Origin: Artemia franciscana
Taxonomy: Eukaryota > Arthropoda > Branchiopoda > Anostraca > Artemiidae
Assembly: GCF_032884065.1 (NCBI RefSeq)
Contig: NC_088867.1
Coordinates: 53,405,929-53,469,928 of the forward strand
Length of the DNA stretch: 64,000 nucleotides
Direction of reading: 5' to 3'
Positions 24,780 to 36,273 of this stretch are shown here, one piece after another. The translations under genes were made by a program, and so were the position numbers. Below the pieces are notes generated by a model. It was given only the letters and a program-made list of their open reading frames with translations. It was not told where the DNA came from and did no database searches. The first letter of the stretch is position 1, and each line of letters opens with the position of its first letter.

Positions 24780-25300
24780 AGGTACTTAAGGACACAGAAA
24801 AAACCCCTGAGTTGGGCCGTCACCTTTGGGGGGGGGGAAGATGCCCCCCTCCAGTTTTTTGGTCTCGGTGAAAAGAAGAAGTCGGTAAAATCATGGTATT
24901 TCGCGCCATGATTTTTCCAATGCCGCTAAAATTCTTTGCTCAATTCAATAAAGACCACGAAAATACTGACATATCATCTACGGAAGTTTCTAGCTTGGTC
25001 AGAAAATGCAGCAGTTTTATCAACTCCTGCCGTGATTTTACAGATGGTGCCACGATTTTCCATTTGGTTAGATAAACATTATTAAAATAGTGACATGACA
25101 TTTACCGAAACCTGAATTTTGGTCTGTAAATGCAGCGGTTTTACCGACTCGTGTCGTGATTTTAAGCATTGTATTCTAAACAAAGATTATGCTAATCTTG
25201 ACAAAAACAGTCGGTAAAAATGACCAGAAAGTCGGTAAAATCTCTTTGTCCTCCCCCAAAACATTTTGGCTAGTAGCGACTATGCCCCTGAGCACATATT
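24780..25300. repeat. degenerate repeat with internal ~125-bp duplication
   Basis: Two sub-blocks (about 24960-25060 and 25085-25175) share TGACAT, AAATGCAGC(A/G)GTTTTA and CGTGATTTTA in the same order. AGTCGGTAAAAT recurs at the edges. Family unknown. Confidence 0.55.
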
Positions 25301-25685
25301 ATTAATTTAAAATATTGGAAAGAAAACAAGACATTCTAGTCAATTCGAAAACTAAATTGGGACTGAAATCAAACCCATTAACTGATGTAAAAGCTTTATC
25401 CCAATCTTCAAAAAAAAAATTTATGCGTGCTTTTAGCCTGTTAAAGAATCTAAACCAGCAACTCTACTTCGATGTTGCCACATCTTTCGCCTAATTAGCT
25501 GATCTATCATCCTTAAAGGATAAATTTATCCGAAAAGGAAAATTGTCCTTTTCGGCTAACTGCCTAAGGCTAGACGGTAATCCTTCCCCAATTTTTCAGA
25601 AGTTTTAGTCGGTAGTAACTTGGTCCTGAATGGCCAAAATCCTAGATTACTGCCACACAATGGCAGAAAACAAGACTTTTCTTTG
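25301..25685. other. intronic sequence, no gene seen
   Basis: Contains a near-palindrome around 25515-25550 (AAAGGATAA..TTATCC and TCCGAAAAGGA..TCCTTTTCGG). No protein-like frame. Confidence 0.4.
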
Positions 25686-25689
25686 GCAA

Positions 25690-26600
25690 AACCAATTTCG
25701 TCTCTTTAAAATGGCTTATTTAGATATCTCTGATTTAGGATATCTCTCTTCGTTTCCCTAGAAGGATTTCTGCGTTTCCCTTCGTAGAATATCTCTCTAA
25801 ATTCGAGGTATCTCGAATTTAGGATATCTCTCTTCGTTTCCTTGGGCCGTTCAGTGAATTTCCATGTTTCGTCCGATATCCATTCCTCCTTCTTCCTTTT
25901 CTTATATCCAAGACTTGCCGGGGCGATATCAAGGTAGGTATTCTTGATTATCAACCATATATCTTCGACAACATCTTTGTTAGTTTCATCTGTTAGATTC
26001 GAGGCCTCAAATCTGTTTTTCAGAGGAATACAGAAATCTTTTTCTACGTCTCAATTTTTCGGTTTGTTGGTGTTAAACTGCCTATAGGTACTGGTCACTT
26101 TCTTCTTTTGAGCTTTCAGCGCAATTTGTATTTCAGCCATCATCAATATACGGTCTCAATTAACGTCACCTCCGCGAAAACCACGTACGTCAAATAAGCT
26201 GCTTCTCCAACTTTTTGAAATTAGAAAGTGGTCAATTTGGTTTTTGTCCGACCATCTGGGGATACCCAAGAGTATTTGTGGATTGTCTTATCCTCAAACA
26301 GTGTGCCATCTACGATCAGGTTGTTGCTCAGCCCTTAGTCTTCAAGGAGCACTCTGTTTTCTATCTGATTACTCCTATACCATGTGGACCCATGGCTTCT
26401 GGGCTATACAGACGGTCTGCTTCAATTTTGGCATTGAGGTCATCCACAACCCAGAGAATATCATGTCTGGGAACATCTTTGATAATCGTCTGTAATATTT
26501 CATAGAATTTTGTCTTTTTCATCTTTGTGGGCTTCATTTGTGAGAGCAGAACTGGTGGTGAGGATCAAATCCTATTTTGGTGGTTTCTTTTGCAGTCGGA
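25690..26600 (-). pseudogene. endonuclease and linker fragment of an RTE/CR1-like retrotransposon
   Basis: Read on the minus strand, with stops and frameshifts. Frame pieces give HDILWVVDDLNAKIEADRL, then HKYSWVSPDGRTKNQIDHFL, then WRSSLFDVRGFRGGDVN. This is the DxNA...W-SPDG-T-NQIDH order of EEP endonucleases in RTE-like elements. Further downstream KKRKKEEWISDETWKF fits the linker before the RT. The catalytic H of the usual SDHHL is not preserved in frame. It lies antisense within intron 2. Confidence 0.8.
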
Positions 26601-27060
26601 AATCGAGTCCAGGGGTATGCAGGGGTTATCGTCAAGGAGGTTGAAGTGTCCGAGGCTATTATTATTTTTCAGTTGTAGCTAGTTTTCCCCAGAGGTGGTC
26701 CTACTGAGTCCAGGTACGGGTTGCAAACCCTCAGCCCAACCCTCTTCCTTTTTCCAAGCTTGGGACTGGCTACTATGCACACACTCGTGTACACAATAAA
26801 GGGAGTACATGATGTATTACAATGAAATAAGGGTTCACCGTGGAATAAAAAAAATTAAAGGAAGCTTTAAAATGAATCAACTAAAAGAAAAAATAAAGAA
26901 AATAAGATTCTTGTGTTACATCAGAATGAATGAGGGTTTGGAAGATTTCATCCTTTTTTGGCTAAAAATTAAAGCTCTTAGTTTTTTCGAGCCTATAGGG
27001 CTATAGAGTAAAGAACGAGCCCCAGTTACAACTGACGTCATCGTATATCTATCTATAAAT
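26601..27060. other. intronic sequence, no gene seen
   Basis: No protein-like frame. The left flank of the Helitron termini. Confidence 0.4.
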
Positions 27061-27063
27061 ATA

Positions 27064-27117
27064 CTAGCTGTTGGGGTGGCGCTTCGTGCCACCCCAACAC
27101 CTAGTTGGTGGGGGCGC

Positions 27118-27190
<73 letters not shown>

Positions 27191-27287
27191 TAGCTGTTGG
27201 GGTGGCGCGAAGCGCCACCCCAACACCTAGTTGGTGGGGGTGCTTCGCGCCCCCCGCGCCACCCCAACAGCTAGTATGTGGGGGCGC

Positions 27288-27366
<79 letters not shown>

Positions 27367-27520
27367 TAGCTGTTGGGGTGGCGCTTCGCGCCACCCCAAC
27401 ACCTAGTTGGTGGGGGTGCTTCGCGCCCCCCCCCCAAGCCCCCCTGCGTGCGTAAGTCGTTACGCGCCATATTAGTTACGCGCCATTGTAGTTGTGTCCC
27501 TGTGTCCCACCGGTGAATAT
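27064..27520 (-). mobile_element. three stacked Helitron 3' termini separated by (TA)n
   Basis: On the minus strand each terminus ends in a GC-rich hairpin, A, GCTAG, then TATATA. Plus-strand CTAG positions are 27064-27067, 27190-27193 and 27366-27369. Hairpin arms such as GTTGGGGTGGC (27070-27080) pair with GCCACCCCAAC (27088-27098). A fourth, opposite-sense CAACAGCTAG ends at 27274. A hairpin followed at once by CTRR and a T flank is the standard Helitron 3' end. The intervening (TA)n tracts are about 27121-27189 and 27291-27365. Confidence 0.85.
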
Positions 27521-27632
<112 letters not shown>

Positions 27633-27654
27633 GACATTACGTTTTTTTTTTAAC

Positions 27655-27845
27655 TACGTAAAACTTGCGAATATACAACATTCTTTGCTGTCCCATTGTC
27701 TGTGCATATAAATAGATTTTCAGGTTTGCCGACTCTTGAACATGCAACATATAATGGTCCATGGGAAAACAATCCATATTCAGATCTATACCTCATGATT
27801 CTAATGATTGCCCTTGATCTTTGTTGATGGTGATTGCTAATCGAC
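27655..27845 (-). pseudogene. Helitron helicase C-terminal remnant, copy 1
   Basis: Minus-strand pieces give AITIN, GQS, and near the end CTDNGTAKNVVYSQVL-like text. This matches the last motifs (MTINKAQGQS ... YVACSRVG ... NVVY) of the PIF1-type helicase in Helitron Rep/Hel proteins. Frame-broken; the rest of the protein is absent. Confidence 0.75.
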
Positions 27846-27879
27846 CATTCCCTGTGTCGCCATCGTCATTTATATATCC

Positions 27880-28140
27880 CCCTGTGCCCCCCGGCGTCCC
27901 CTTTGTAGTTTTGTCCCTGTGTCCCGGTCGTCATTTATATTCCCTGTGTCCCGGTGTCCCAGTCTGTGATTTCTCTTTGAGTGTCCCAGGCGTCATTTAT
28001 ATTCCTTGTGTCCCGGTCGTCATTTATATCCCCCTGTGCCCCCCGGCGTCCCCGTTGTAGTTGTGTCCCTGTGTCCCGGTCGTCATTTATATTCCCTGTG
28101 TCCCGGTCGTCATTTGTATCCCGGTGTCCCGGTCTGTATA
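27880..28140 (-). repeat. minisatellite, ~27-bp unit
   Basis: Repeats of GTCCC(T)GTGTCCCGGTCGTC and ATTTATATTCC..; reads as GACGACCGGGACACAGGGAA on the minus strand. It interrupts the helicase remnant and recurs inverted at 28395-28560 and 28885-28940. Confidence 0.85.
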
Positions 28141-28219
28141 TACATTCGTTTTTTAGTTTTGTTTTTCTCCTTTATTTTTTTCCTTTTTTCTTTTTTTTCT
28201 TTTTTAGTTTATTTAGCTA

Positions 28220-28262
<43 letters not shown>
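28220..28262. repeat. (TA)n microsatellite
   Basis: About 43 bp of TA. Marks the approximate centre of the inverted Helitron pair. Confidence 0.9.
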
Positions 28263-28264
<2 letters not shown>

Positions 28265-28394
28265 TAGATAGATAAAAATAAGGTGTTTGTCCGTTGACTG
28301 ACGTCATGTTTGTGTGTCGACTGACGCCATGTTTGTCGACTAACGTTATTATAAGGATTGAGCATTATGCCGTCATGAAATTGTTTGTCGACTG

Positions 28395-28565
28395 ACGAAA
28401 TTACAAACCGGGACACAAATGATGACCGGGACACTCAAAGAGAAATTACAGACTGGGACACCGGGACACAAATAACGACCGGGACACAGGGAATATAAAG
28501 GACGACCGGGACACAGGGATATAACTACAACGGGGACGCCGGGGGGCACAGGGGGGATATATAAA
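28395..28565 (+). repeat. minisatellite, ~27-bp unit, inverted relative to 27880-28140
   Basis: CGACCGGGACACAGGGAATA-type units. A third small patch of the same unit lies at 28885-28940. Confidence 0.85.
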
Positions 28566-28589
28566 TGACAACCGGGACACAGGGATTGT

Positions 28590-28790
28590 TTGATTAGCAA
28601 TCACCATCAACAAAGCTCAAGGGCAATCATGATAATAATGAGGTATAGATCTGAATACGGATTGTTTTTCCCATGGACAATTTTATGTTGCATGTTCAAG
28701 AGTCGGTAAACCTGACAATCTATTTATATGCACAGACAATGGGACAGCGAAGAATGTTGTATATTCGCAAGTTTTACAAACATATATATA
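28590..28790 (+). pseudogene. Helitron helicase C-terminal remnant, copy 2
   Basis: Encodes AITINKAQGQS, then GQFYVACSRVGKPDNLF and TDNGTAKNVVYSQVLQ. This is the conserved end of the Helitron helicase (motifs V-VI and the terminal NVVY word). A stop and a short frame break lie between the two pieces. The terminal region continues to about 28860 with GGGACACAGG and GCGTAACTAATATGGC, shared (inverted) with 27460-27500. Confidence 0.85.
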
Positions 28791-29215
28791 TATCTATCTG
28801 TATTCACAGGTGGGACACAGGGACACAACTACAATGGTGCGTAACTAATATGGCACGAAAAAAGCTAAAAAAAGAAAAAAAACACCGGGACACAAATGAC
28901 GACCGGGACACAGGGAATATAAATGACGACAGGGACACAACTACAACGAAGACTTCGGAAGGGGGGGGGCACAGGGGGATCAAGAGTAGTGCCATCTGCA
29001 TGCCCCAACCCAAACAAATAAAAAAAAAAGCACCGAGCAGGTTCTTTTCATCAGGTTTTGGGGAAAACCCCATCTTTTCGTTCTAGGCATTGTAAGATTC
29101 TGATAGAGAGAGAGAGAACCGAGTTCGACTATTTGGAGGAGCTGGTTCCTGTAGTAGTGGCTTGTATTGGCTAGGACGGATTTTCCTAATTGCAGAATCA
29201 GGTGTTCAAGTCGGA
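28791..29215. other. Helitron 3' flank and unassigned sequence
   Basis: Holds the last minisatellite patch and a G-run near 28960. No gene beyond that. Confidence 0.4.
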
Positions 29216-29216
29216 C

Positions 29217-29438
29217 TTAAAGTGAAAATAAATTCAATTTCACAAGGGCTTGATCATAGGGTATGTCGTGGTTTTGGAGTATACTCCTTGTTGCTCTTCT
29301 CTGGACGGACTCGTATGTCGCGTAATAGGTACGCCGTGCCGATAGTAGGTGGATCCCACACTGGGGGCACGCGTACTCGAGCAACGGGCGAACAAAACAC
29401 ATGTAGGCGTGGGAAAAGACATATCTGGAAAACGACAA
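29217..29438 (-). pseudogene. RT C-terminal fragment of a Jockey/CR1-like retrotransposon
   Basis: The minus-strand frame reads YMCFVRPLLEYACPQCGI ... ESVQRRATRSIL. FVRP-LEYA-P and SVQRRATR are the conserved block after the RT domain. No RT core or endonuclease is attached, and a stop ends it downstream. Confidence 0.8.
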
Positions 29439-30969
29439 GGATGCAAAACATATAATTTTATAATGTGTACAAATGATGGCTGACTTTTGAATAAATTTGA
29501 AAAACTGAGACTGATTGCATCTGGAAAGAAACCGAATATAATCTGCATCACAGGAATATAGTTATTGGAAGTAGAGACTGCTAGACCAGGACACAATAGA
29601 GCAGCAACAAACCTAATGGAACCTGGAAGAGGATGAGAAAATGTGTGTAGAATGCAGTGCTGGATATCAATTCAAGTTTTTTTGAATTTAATCATCAGTT
29701 ACGTAGTAAGGACCATATGCTCATGGACATCCTTGGTACCTTTAACTTCGCAGAAACTGGATGGAATGGAAACAAATCAGTAGACCTGTAAACATTCAGA
29801 ATGTCATTTTGACCTTGGGTTTTTTTTCAAAACGTCAACAACAACAAAGTGAAATAAAATCACCATATGAGTCATCACAATTCAGATACCCATCTATACC
29901 AGCTAGATAAAAAAAAATAAACACATAATCATTTACCTTCTTTTATAAACAATTTTATCTATTCTCCTTAAATGACTACTCCAATCTTTGAAGGAGTGTT
30001 TTGACTTGTATATTTAGTTTTAAGTATATACTTGTACGACCCTTTATTAAAGTTCTAAATAGTTTGGCCTTTATTTTAGTGTTTTAAGATGAACAGAGGA
30101 GGTGGTCTGTCATATAATGCACAGCTTTAATTAGATGAAGATAGGCAGTAAAGTGGTCATCTTTTGCTCACCAAAATCCAAAATGTAAATTCATACTTTT
30201 GCCCTTCTCATGCATACTGTCATGCATCATTCAATCATACAAATCCCCTAAAAAACAGCAAAATTTAAAAACCATCCCGCTTCGCTAAAAAGAAAACCGA
30301 AAAAACAAAAACAGACAGCCAAAAAAAGTAATGATATCAATTTCTTCGCCTCAGTGCCGTAGCAAGACTCGAAAACAATCTTTTTAACAGTAAAAAGAAG
30401 TAAATATTTTGCTTTTCAGACCCGTGGTGACAGCACAATCCTGAAATATCATTTCCAAAGCCTAAGGAAGTTAGGATTTTAAATTTTCCCTCCTTGTTAT
30501 TAGGAACTGAAGATTTCGCCTCCCAGTTGGCTTTTATGATAATGTGGACAGATTTCCTTGATAAACCTAAATTTAATTAAATACTTTTTGGCGTTATGCG
30601 TCATTTGTAAAATCTAACACAGACTGCACAAAGTAATTGAAACTTTGTTTAAAACTTGTTTGCAAAAAGAAATAGGTAATAATGAATTAAAAACTTCATA
30701 AAAACAACTATTAAAAACCAGTCATAAAAAAATAACTTTCGTACCAACCCAAACAAGAGCAAGCGGTCCCAACCACAAATCCGCTATGTTACGGGGGTTT
30801 CTCCCCTGGATCCGCCACTGCGTAGTTAATGTGTTTTCATCTGTCGACTTTATCTCGGTTGTACGTGGACACTTTAACAAATATAATGAGCCAAATAGAA
30901 TCTGTATGTTTTCTGAAGCCAGGTTTGTAATGTCAACTTATATTGAATATACTTATAGTGGGTGTTGTA
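29439..30969. other. intronic sequence, no gene seen
   Basis: AT-rich, with no protein-like frame. CCCCTGGATCCGCCACTGCG near 30805-30825 looks like a dispersed-repeat edge. Confidence 0.4.
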
Positions 30970-30974
30970 TATAT

Positions 30975-30975
30975 A

Positions 30976-31051
<76 letters not shown>
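30975..31051. repeat. (TA)n microsatellite
   Basis: About 75 bp of TA beside the 3' flank of the Penelope-like element. Confidence 0.95.
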
Positions 31052-31052
<1 letters not shown>

Positions 31053-31757
31053 TGAAAAGAGAAATCACCAATGAACAGAAAAAACACATAAAAAAAAAGA
31101 GAGAGAGAAGGAGAAAAGGAAGACTGTTTTCCTAAATTAGTGACTAATATAGACCAGCACTTGAATGAGGCCTTAACCCTACTCATCCATACAATCACAT
31201 AGGTCAAACAGCATAGCCTTACACAATCAACCATAAAGAATAATCCATGGACAGGCAGTCATGTCGTCAATAAGTATAAGTCGTCATTTACCAAACAATA
31301 GAAACAATAAAGACAAATAATTCAGAGGCAACAACCCAACACAAGGGCTCATCAGGAGAATACACTTGTCTATAGGGTTTCGCCACATTAAATTCTCTAC
31401 CCAGCCAAGTGGTGTGGCTACCACAGAATATCTATGGCATCCCCGTGTCAGGTATAACCTCCAAAATACATGCCTATGAAAGAAAAAAAAAAAAAAAAAC
31501 AGCAAATGTAAAACAACCAAGTAACACCAAAACAAGCTTATCCTGTTAATATATCCCTCTTTTTAGCAACAATAGGTAAACTAAATATGATAAATTTTAC
31601 CAAATCACAAATATTAACACATTGCAAAAAACCTGAATGAACTAAACAATTATAGAATTCATCTTTACCATGTGGCTATTTTTTAAAAAAATCCGCTCTA
31701 TTAGAAACACAATTCAAAATAAATGGCGCTGCAACATCATTTCTCGAACCTCCGAAA

Positions 31758-33540
31758 TTAGTTGAAAATTTCTTTAAGTATTTCCAGATAATTCTTTCGA
31801 TATTTATTTAAAAGTTCGTTATAATGGAAACTAAATTTTTTAAATTGCCAAGTTAATTTATTTGCAGAAAAACCTCTTGATATCAATTTTTGGCTTAAGA
31901 TTTTACATCTATTTTTAAAATCAATATAATTACTACAAATCTTTGCATAACGAAGTAACTGTGAGAAAAACGCTGAATATGTGATATTTGAGTGTATATT
32001 ACTTTCAGGGAATGGGAAACTAATCACTTCAAAATCAAAAATCATCCGTTTTATTATACATTTTAAAACTTAATTTATTATTATCACAAATATTAATATT
32101 TAAATCTAAGAAATGATCTTTATGACCAGCGCCATGACTAGGTTCAAGAGTAAGCTCTGATGGATATATATTTTTAGAAATATCAATGAAATCCTTACAA
32201 TTTAAGACCAAAATATCATCTAAATATCTTTTATTATTTGACAAAACAAGTTTTAAATTATTTGGATTATTCTTATCCATCATATATTTATATTCTAGTT
32301 GACTTAAAAACAAGTCAGCTATAAATGGGCTGGCATTCCCCCCCCCCCCCCCCCTCATGGGAATTCCCGCGATTTGCTTGTACAAATCACCACCAAATCT
32401 TATATAAGTATTGTATAAAACAAATTCTAATAACTCAAAAATCATATCCAAGCTGTAACATCTCAAGTTAACTGTAGTATTAAAGCAATTTGTCCATTTA
32501 GCTTTTTTATTATAAGTGTCAATTTTTAAGAACCTTTTACTAGATAAGAGGAAAGATTTCTTGATAACAGTTTTTAAATTATCTAACACTACATTAAGTG
32601 ATAAATTAGTATACATTGTCGCAAAATCGAAAGACTCAATTCTTTTAGCTGAAACCATTGTTAAAGAATCCTCACCTGCAGTGAATTATTAACACTCCAA
32701 TATGGATTAAAATTCGAAATTTTTTTAATACCAGAACAATAGGTTTTAAGTTTATTTACAATTTCCTTTAAAATTAAAGACAGGTCAGTAGCAGCAATGC
32801 GGGTTGGACATTTAGCTGCTCCAGCAATAAACCGTGGTTTAGGGGGATTCTTATGAAATTTTACAGTCCAATATAGGAAAGGGAACTTTTTATCATTGTC
32901 ATTTATTTTAATATTAAAATTTTTAAAAAGTATTTCTTCAGTCTTTTCAATTAAATTCTCATCCTCTAAATTTACCTTTTCGTAAACATTAGTTGTGGAT
33001 AACTCCCTTTTTAAAATATCACAATACAACTTCTGACAAATTATGACAAAATTATTATTAGCTTTATCCACTGGCACAATTACAAATTCATTCTGTAGAT
33101 TAGCAATTGCTTGTTTAATCTTCGCATTGTAAAATAATGATTTAGTGTTACTATTTTTTAAGTTAGAATATATTTTATTTCTTATTCTACTAATAATTAA
33201 ATTCTTCCAACTTTGAAAACTCTCTTTATTTTTATTCTCTTTCTTACACCACTTATCAATAAATAAATCAAAATCATGTTCCAAGCCATCAAGAACACTC
33301 GATGGTTTCAGATGATGAGAAAGACGGAAATTAGCCCCTTTATTCATTATAATTTGAAGATCATCGTGCTTTATTATTGACAAGTCCCCTGTTATAACAT
33401 GTTTGTAAGTAGGATTTACAAATGGGCCAAGTTGCTTACAATTACAAACCGGTTTCCAATTTATATCACTATCTAATCTTTTTAGTATTAAATTATAATT
33501 AAAAATAATTTGCCCAATAGTTTTTGAAAATTTATTTACT
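31758..33540 (-). pseudogene. Penelope-like reverse transcriptase, frameshifted
   Basis: Starts inside the protein. Order on the minus strand: CNCKQLGPFVNPTYKHVITG, then NKGANFR (the pre-RT DKG-like block), VIVPVDKANNNFVIIC, KFHKNPPKPRF, FDFATMYTNL, IPM-(G)n-NASPFIADLFL, and the catalytic RYLDDILV. A C-terminal thumb region with FSANKLTWQFKKF follows. These are the marks of Penelope-like RTs rather than LINE or LTR RTs. Frameshifts fall near 32660 and 32040. A 15-C run at about 32340-32354 expands the Gly stretch just before NASPF. Would use telomere-like or nick-primed reverse transcription if intact (family knowledge). Confidence 0.85.
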
Positions 33541-34041
33541 CAGGAAGGAAGGATGGGGTACATAGACAGGGAGTAGGGCTCATGATGAATAAGGAAGCTG
33601 CTAAGTCTTGTTTAGGCTGGGAAGGTATTAATAATAGAATACTAATTGCTCATTTTATGACTAAAAAGTTTAGGGTATCAGTTATAGTAGTATATGCCCC
33701 CATTGAACCAACTGATGGAGATACTAGTGACTCAGATGAATTTTACTTACAGTTACAGTAGCAAAAAGACAGGGTACCAGGTAGAAATATGGTGTTTTTG
33801 CTAGGAGATTTTAATGCCCAGGTTTGTAGAAATAGGGATAGATGGTATCCTAGCCTAGGTAATTTTGGTGTAGGAAAAGAAAACAGTAATGGCTATAGGC
33901 TTTTGCAATTTTGTAGGTATAACAACCTAGTTATAACCAATACAAGACAGCCTAGTTATAACCAATGATGGTAAGACAGCAAACCTTATTGATTATGTTA
34001 TTGTAAACAGAAGACTAGCAGGATCAATACAAGATACTAGG
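33541..34041 (+). pseudogene. RTE-like endonuclease, 5' part, broken
   Basis: Frame pieces give VIVVYAPIEP, VFLLGDFNAQV and, just downstream, ANLIDYVIVNRRLAGSIQ: EEP endonuclease blocks. An in-frame TAG lies at about 33758. A 25-bp tandem duplication (CCTAGTTATAACCAAT..., 33934-33983) shifts the frame. The intact reading frame resumes before 34042. Confidence 0.8.
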
Positions 34042-36273
34042 GTGTATAGGAGTGCCGTTATTGATGTTAAAAGTAAAGATCACCATCTAGTAGTGTCTAA
34101 GGTTAATTTAAAGCTGAAATTTCGGAAGGGTAACTCCCTCTCGGAAAGTTATGATGTTGGTAGACTTCAGGATGAAAATTTGAGAAAAAAATTCCAGGAA
34201 CAGTTTAAAATTGAGGGTTTAAAATTTGACAATGTGGAAGATGGATGGAATAATTTCAGAAAAACAATTTGTGAAGTTGCTGATGGTGTCCTAGGGAAGA
34301 GTGCTAAGACAGCAACTAGGAATATTAGTGAAAAAGCTTTAGGTTTAATAGAGAGTAGAAGGGGTTTGTATAAGAATTATCTGAGCGATAGGTCGTATGA
34401 AAACAAAAGGAATGTAAAGAAAGTGGAGAAAGCATTAAAATATGAACTAAGGAGATGTGAAATGGAGGCGATGGATAAAATTGCTGAGGATCTGGAAGAT
34501 GCGACTAGACGGCATAATAGTAAAATATTATACTGGCATGTTAATAAATTGAAAGGGAGTAGCCGATCCGGACTAGTCCCAGTTAAAGATAGAAATGGGG
34601 CCACAATTAGTGATAAGGAAAAAGTTAAAGAAAGATGGGTGGAACATTTTGAGAATGTGCTAAACCGAGATACAGTTGCAGGAAAAGATATAGATGAAAA
34701 TGAAAAAGTTTGTGATACCTTGGATGTGAAGGAAGATTTGTTTAGTGAGGAAGAATTAGCGACAGTACTAGAAGGATTAAAAAATAATAAGGCCCCAGGT
34801 GCTGATAGTATGATTAATGAGTTCCTTAAATATGGTGGCTCTGAGGTTAGGAATAAGCTACTGAAGATTATGAACATGATTTTTGAAAAAGGGGAAGTAC
34901 CCAATGATTTTAGGAAAACCTTAATTAAACCACTGTATAAGAAAGGTGACAAGAGTGAATGTCGGAATTATCGAGGCATTAGTCTGGTCTCTGTAGGTAG
35001 CCAATTACTGAGTAATATGATACTTTTTAGACTGAGACATGCTGTAGACAAAGTTTTAAGGGAAGAACAATGCGGTTTTAGAAAAGGTAGAGGATGTGTC
35101 GATCATGTTTTCACTCTTAGGTTAATAATTGAGAAGTCCCTTCGTTGTCAAACACCTTTGGTCCTTAGTTTTATCGATTATGAGCAAGCTTTCGATTCTG
35201 TTGATAGAACAGCGTTAACAAAGGTCTTATCGTTATATGGTATACCAGAAAAATACATTAAAGTGATTTGCGCTATGTACGAGAATAATACTGCTGCGGT
35301 TAAGGTAGGAAATGAGGTTAGCAACTGGTTTTGTATTAAATCAGGAGTTAAGCAGGGTTGTGTTCTATCCCCCTTTATATGGATCATTTTGATGGACTTC
35401 GTCTTAAGGAGCACAGGAAAGGCAATTGGAGACCATGGAATCAAATGGGGAGGAAGAACGCTCCTGGACTTAGATTATGCTGATGATTTAAGCATATTAG
35501 ATGAAAGTGTGAGCAAAATGAATGAATTTTTAGAGGTTTTACGAGTTCAGGGTGCTAAAATAGGCTTGAAAATTAATGTTAAGAAGACTAAGTTACTAAG
35601 GTTAGGAATAAGTGAAGATGAACAGGTGACCTTAGGTAACGAAAAGATTGATCAGGTTGGGAGCTTCAGTTACCTTGGTAGTATTATTAGTAAAGATGGT
35701 GGGAGCAGTGAAGATGTTAAAAGTAGAATAGCTAAAGCTCAGGGTGTTTTTTCACAGTTAAAAAAAGTTTGGAAGAATAGAAAGATAAGCCTACAAACCA
35801 AGATTAGAATATTGGAAGCTACAGTGATGACAGTGGTCAAATATGGCTCTGAAGCATGGACACTCCGAAAAGCAGATGAAAATTTACTAGATGTTTTCCA
35901 GAGAAATTGCCTACGGATTGTTCTGGGTACCCGGCTGACTGACCGTATTTCAAACAGTAGGTTGTACGAAAAGTGCGGTTCAATCCCGCTTTCTGGGGCT
36001 ATAATGAAAGAAAGGTTGAGATGGCTAGGCCACGTTCTACGGATGAAGGATGACAGATTACCGAAGATTGTCCTTTTTGGCCAACCGTCTGGGGCTACAC
36101 GGAAAGCAGGTCGTTCTTGTCTGGGTTGGGAGGATGTCATAAATAAGGATTTAAAGGAAATGGGAACTTCCTGGGAGGGTGTAAAGAGGGAGGCTTTAAA
36201 TAGATTAGGTTGGAGGAGGAGCGTGCGTAGCTGTGTTGGCCTCAGGCTGCTTGGTGCTGCAGTGAGTTATTAG
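34042..36273 (+). CDS. RTE-like ORF: end of endonuclease plus reverse transcriptase
   Basis: A 743-aa open frame; the first Met is internal to the ancestral protein. It opens with the last endonuclease block (DVKSKDHHLVVS, with the catalytic DHH). An alpha-helical linker runs to ~residue 240, then the RT: NNKAPGADS, IKPLYKKGDKSECRNYRGIS, EEQCGFRKGRG, FIDYEQAFDSVDR, SGVKQGCVLSPF and catalytic YADD near residue 478. A C-terminal region holds RLRWLGHVLRMKDDRLPK. The RT core looks catalytically complete. The stop is the first unit of the (TAG)6 tail. Without the full endonuclease this copy is probably not autonomous. Confidence 0.88.
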   Translation: MYRSAVIDVKSKDHHLVVSKVNLKLKFRKGNSLSESYDVGRLQDENLRKKFQEQFKIEGLKFDNVEDGWNNFRKTICEVADGVLGKSAKTATRNISEKALGLIESRRGLYKNYLSDRSYENKRNVKKVEKALKYELRRCEMEAMDKIAEDLEDATRRHNSKILYWHVNKLKGSSRSGLVPVKDRNGATISDKEKVKERWVEHFENVLNRDTVAGKDIDENEKVCDTLDVKEDLFSEEELATVLEGLKNNKAPGADSMINEFLKYGGSEVRNKLLKIMNMIFEKGEVPNDFRKTLIKPLYKKGDKSECRNYRGISLVSVGSQLLSNMILFRLRHAVDKVLREEQCGFRKGRGCVDHVFTLRLIIEKSLRCQTPLVLSFIDYEQAFDSVDRTALTKVLSLYGIPEKYIKVICAMYENNTAAVKVGNEVSNWFCIKSGVKQGCVLSPFIWIILMDFVLRSTGKAIGDHGIKWGGRTLLDLDYADDLSILDESVSKMNEFLEVLRVQGAKIGLKINVKKTKLLRLGISEDEQVTLGNEKIDQVGSFSYLGSIISKDGGSSEDVKSRIAKAQGVFSQLKKVWKNRKISLQTKIRILEATVMTVVKYGSEAWTLRKADENLLDVFQRNCLRIVLGTRLTDRISNSRLYEKCGSIPLSGAIMKERLRWLGHVLRMKDDRLPKIVLFGQPSGATRKAGRSCLGWEDVINKDLKEMGTSWEGVKREALNRLGWRRSVRSCVGLRLLGAAVSY

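Noticed and set aside
31758..33540. LINE or LTR reverse transcriptase
   Set aside because: The NKGANFR, VPVDKANN, RYLDD and IPM..NASPF words fit Penelope-like RTs; there is no YADD, RNase H or protease.
34377..36140. Minus-strand frames opposite the RTE-like ORF
   Set aside because: Shadow frames of the strongly supported plus-strand reverse transcriptase.
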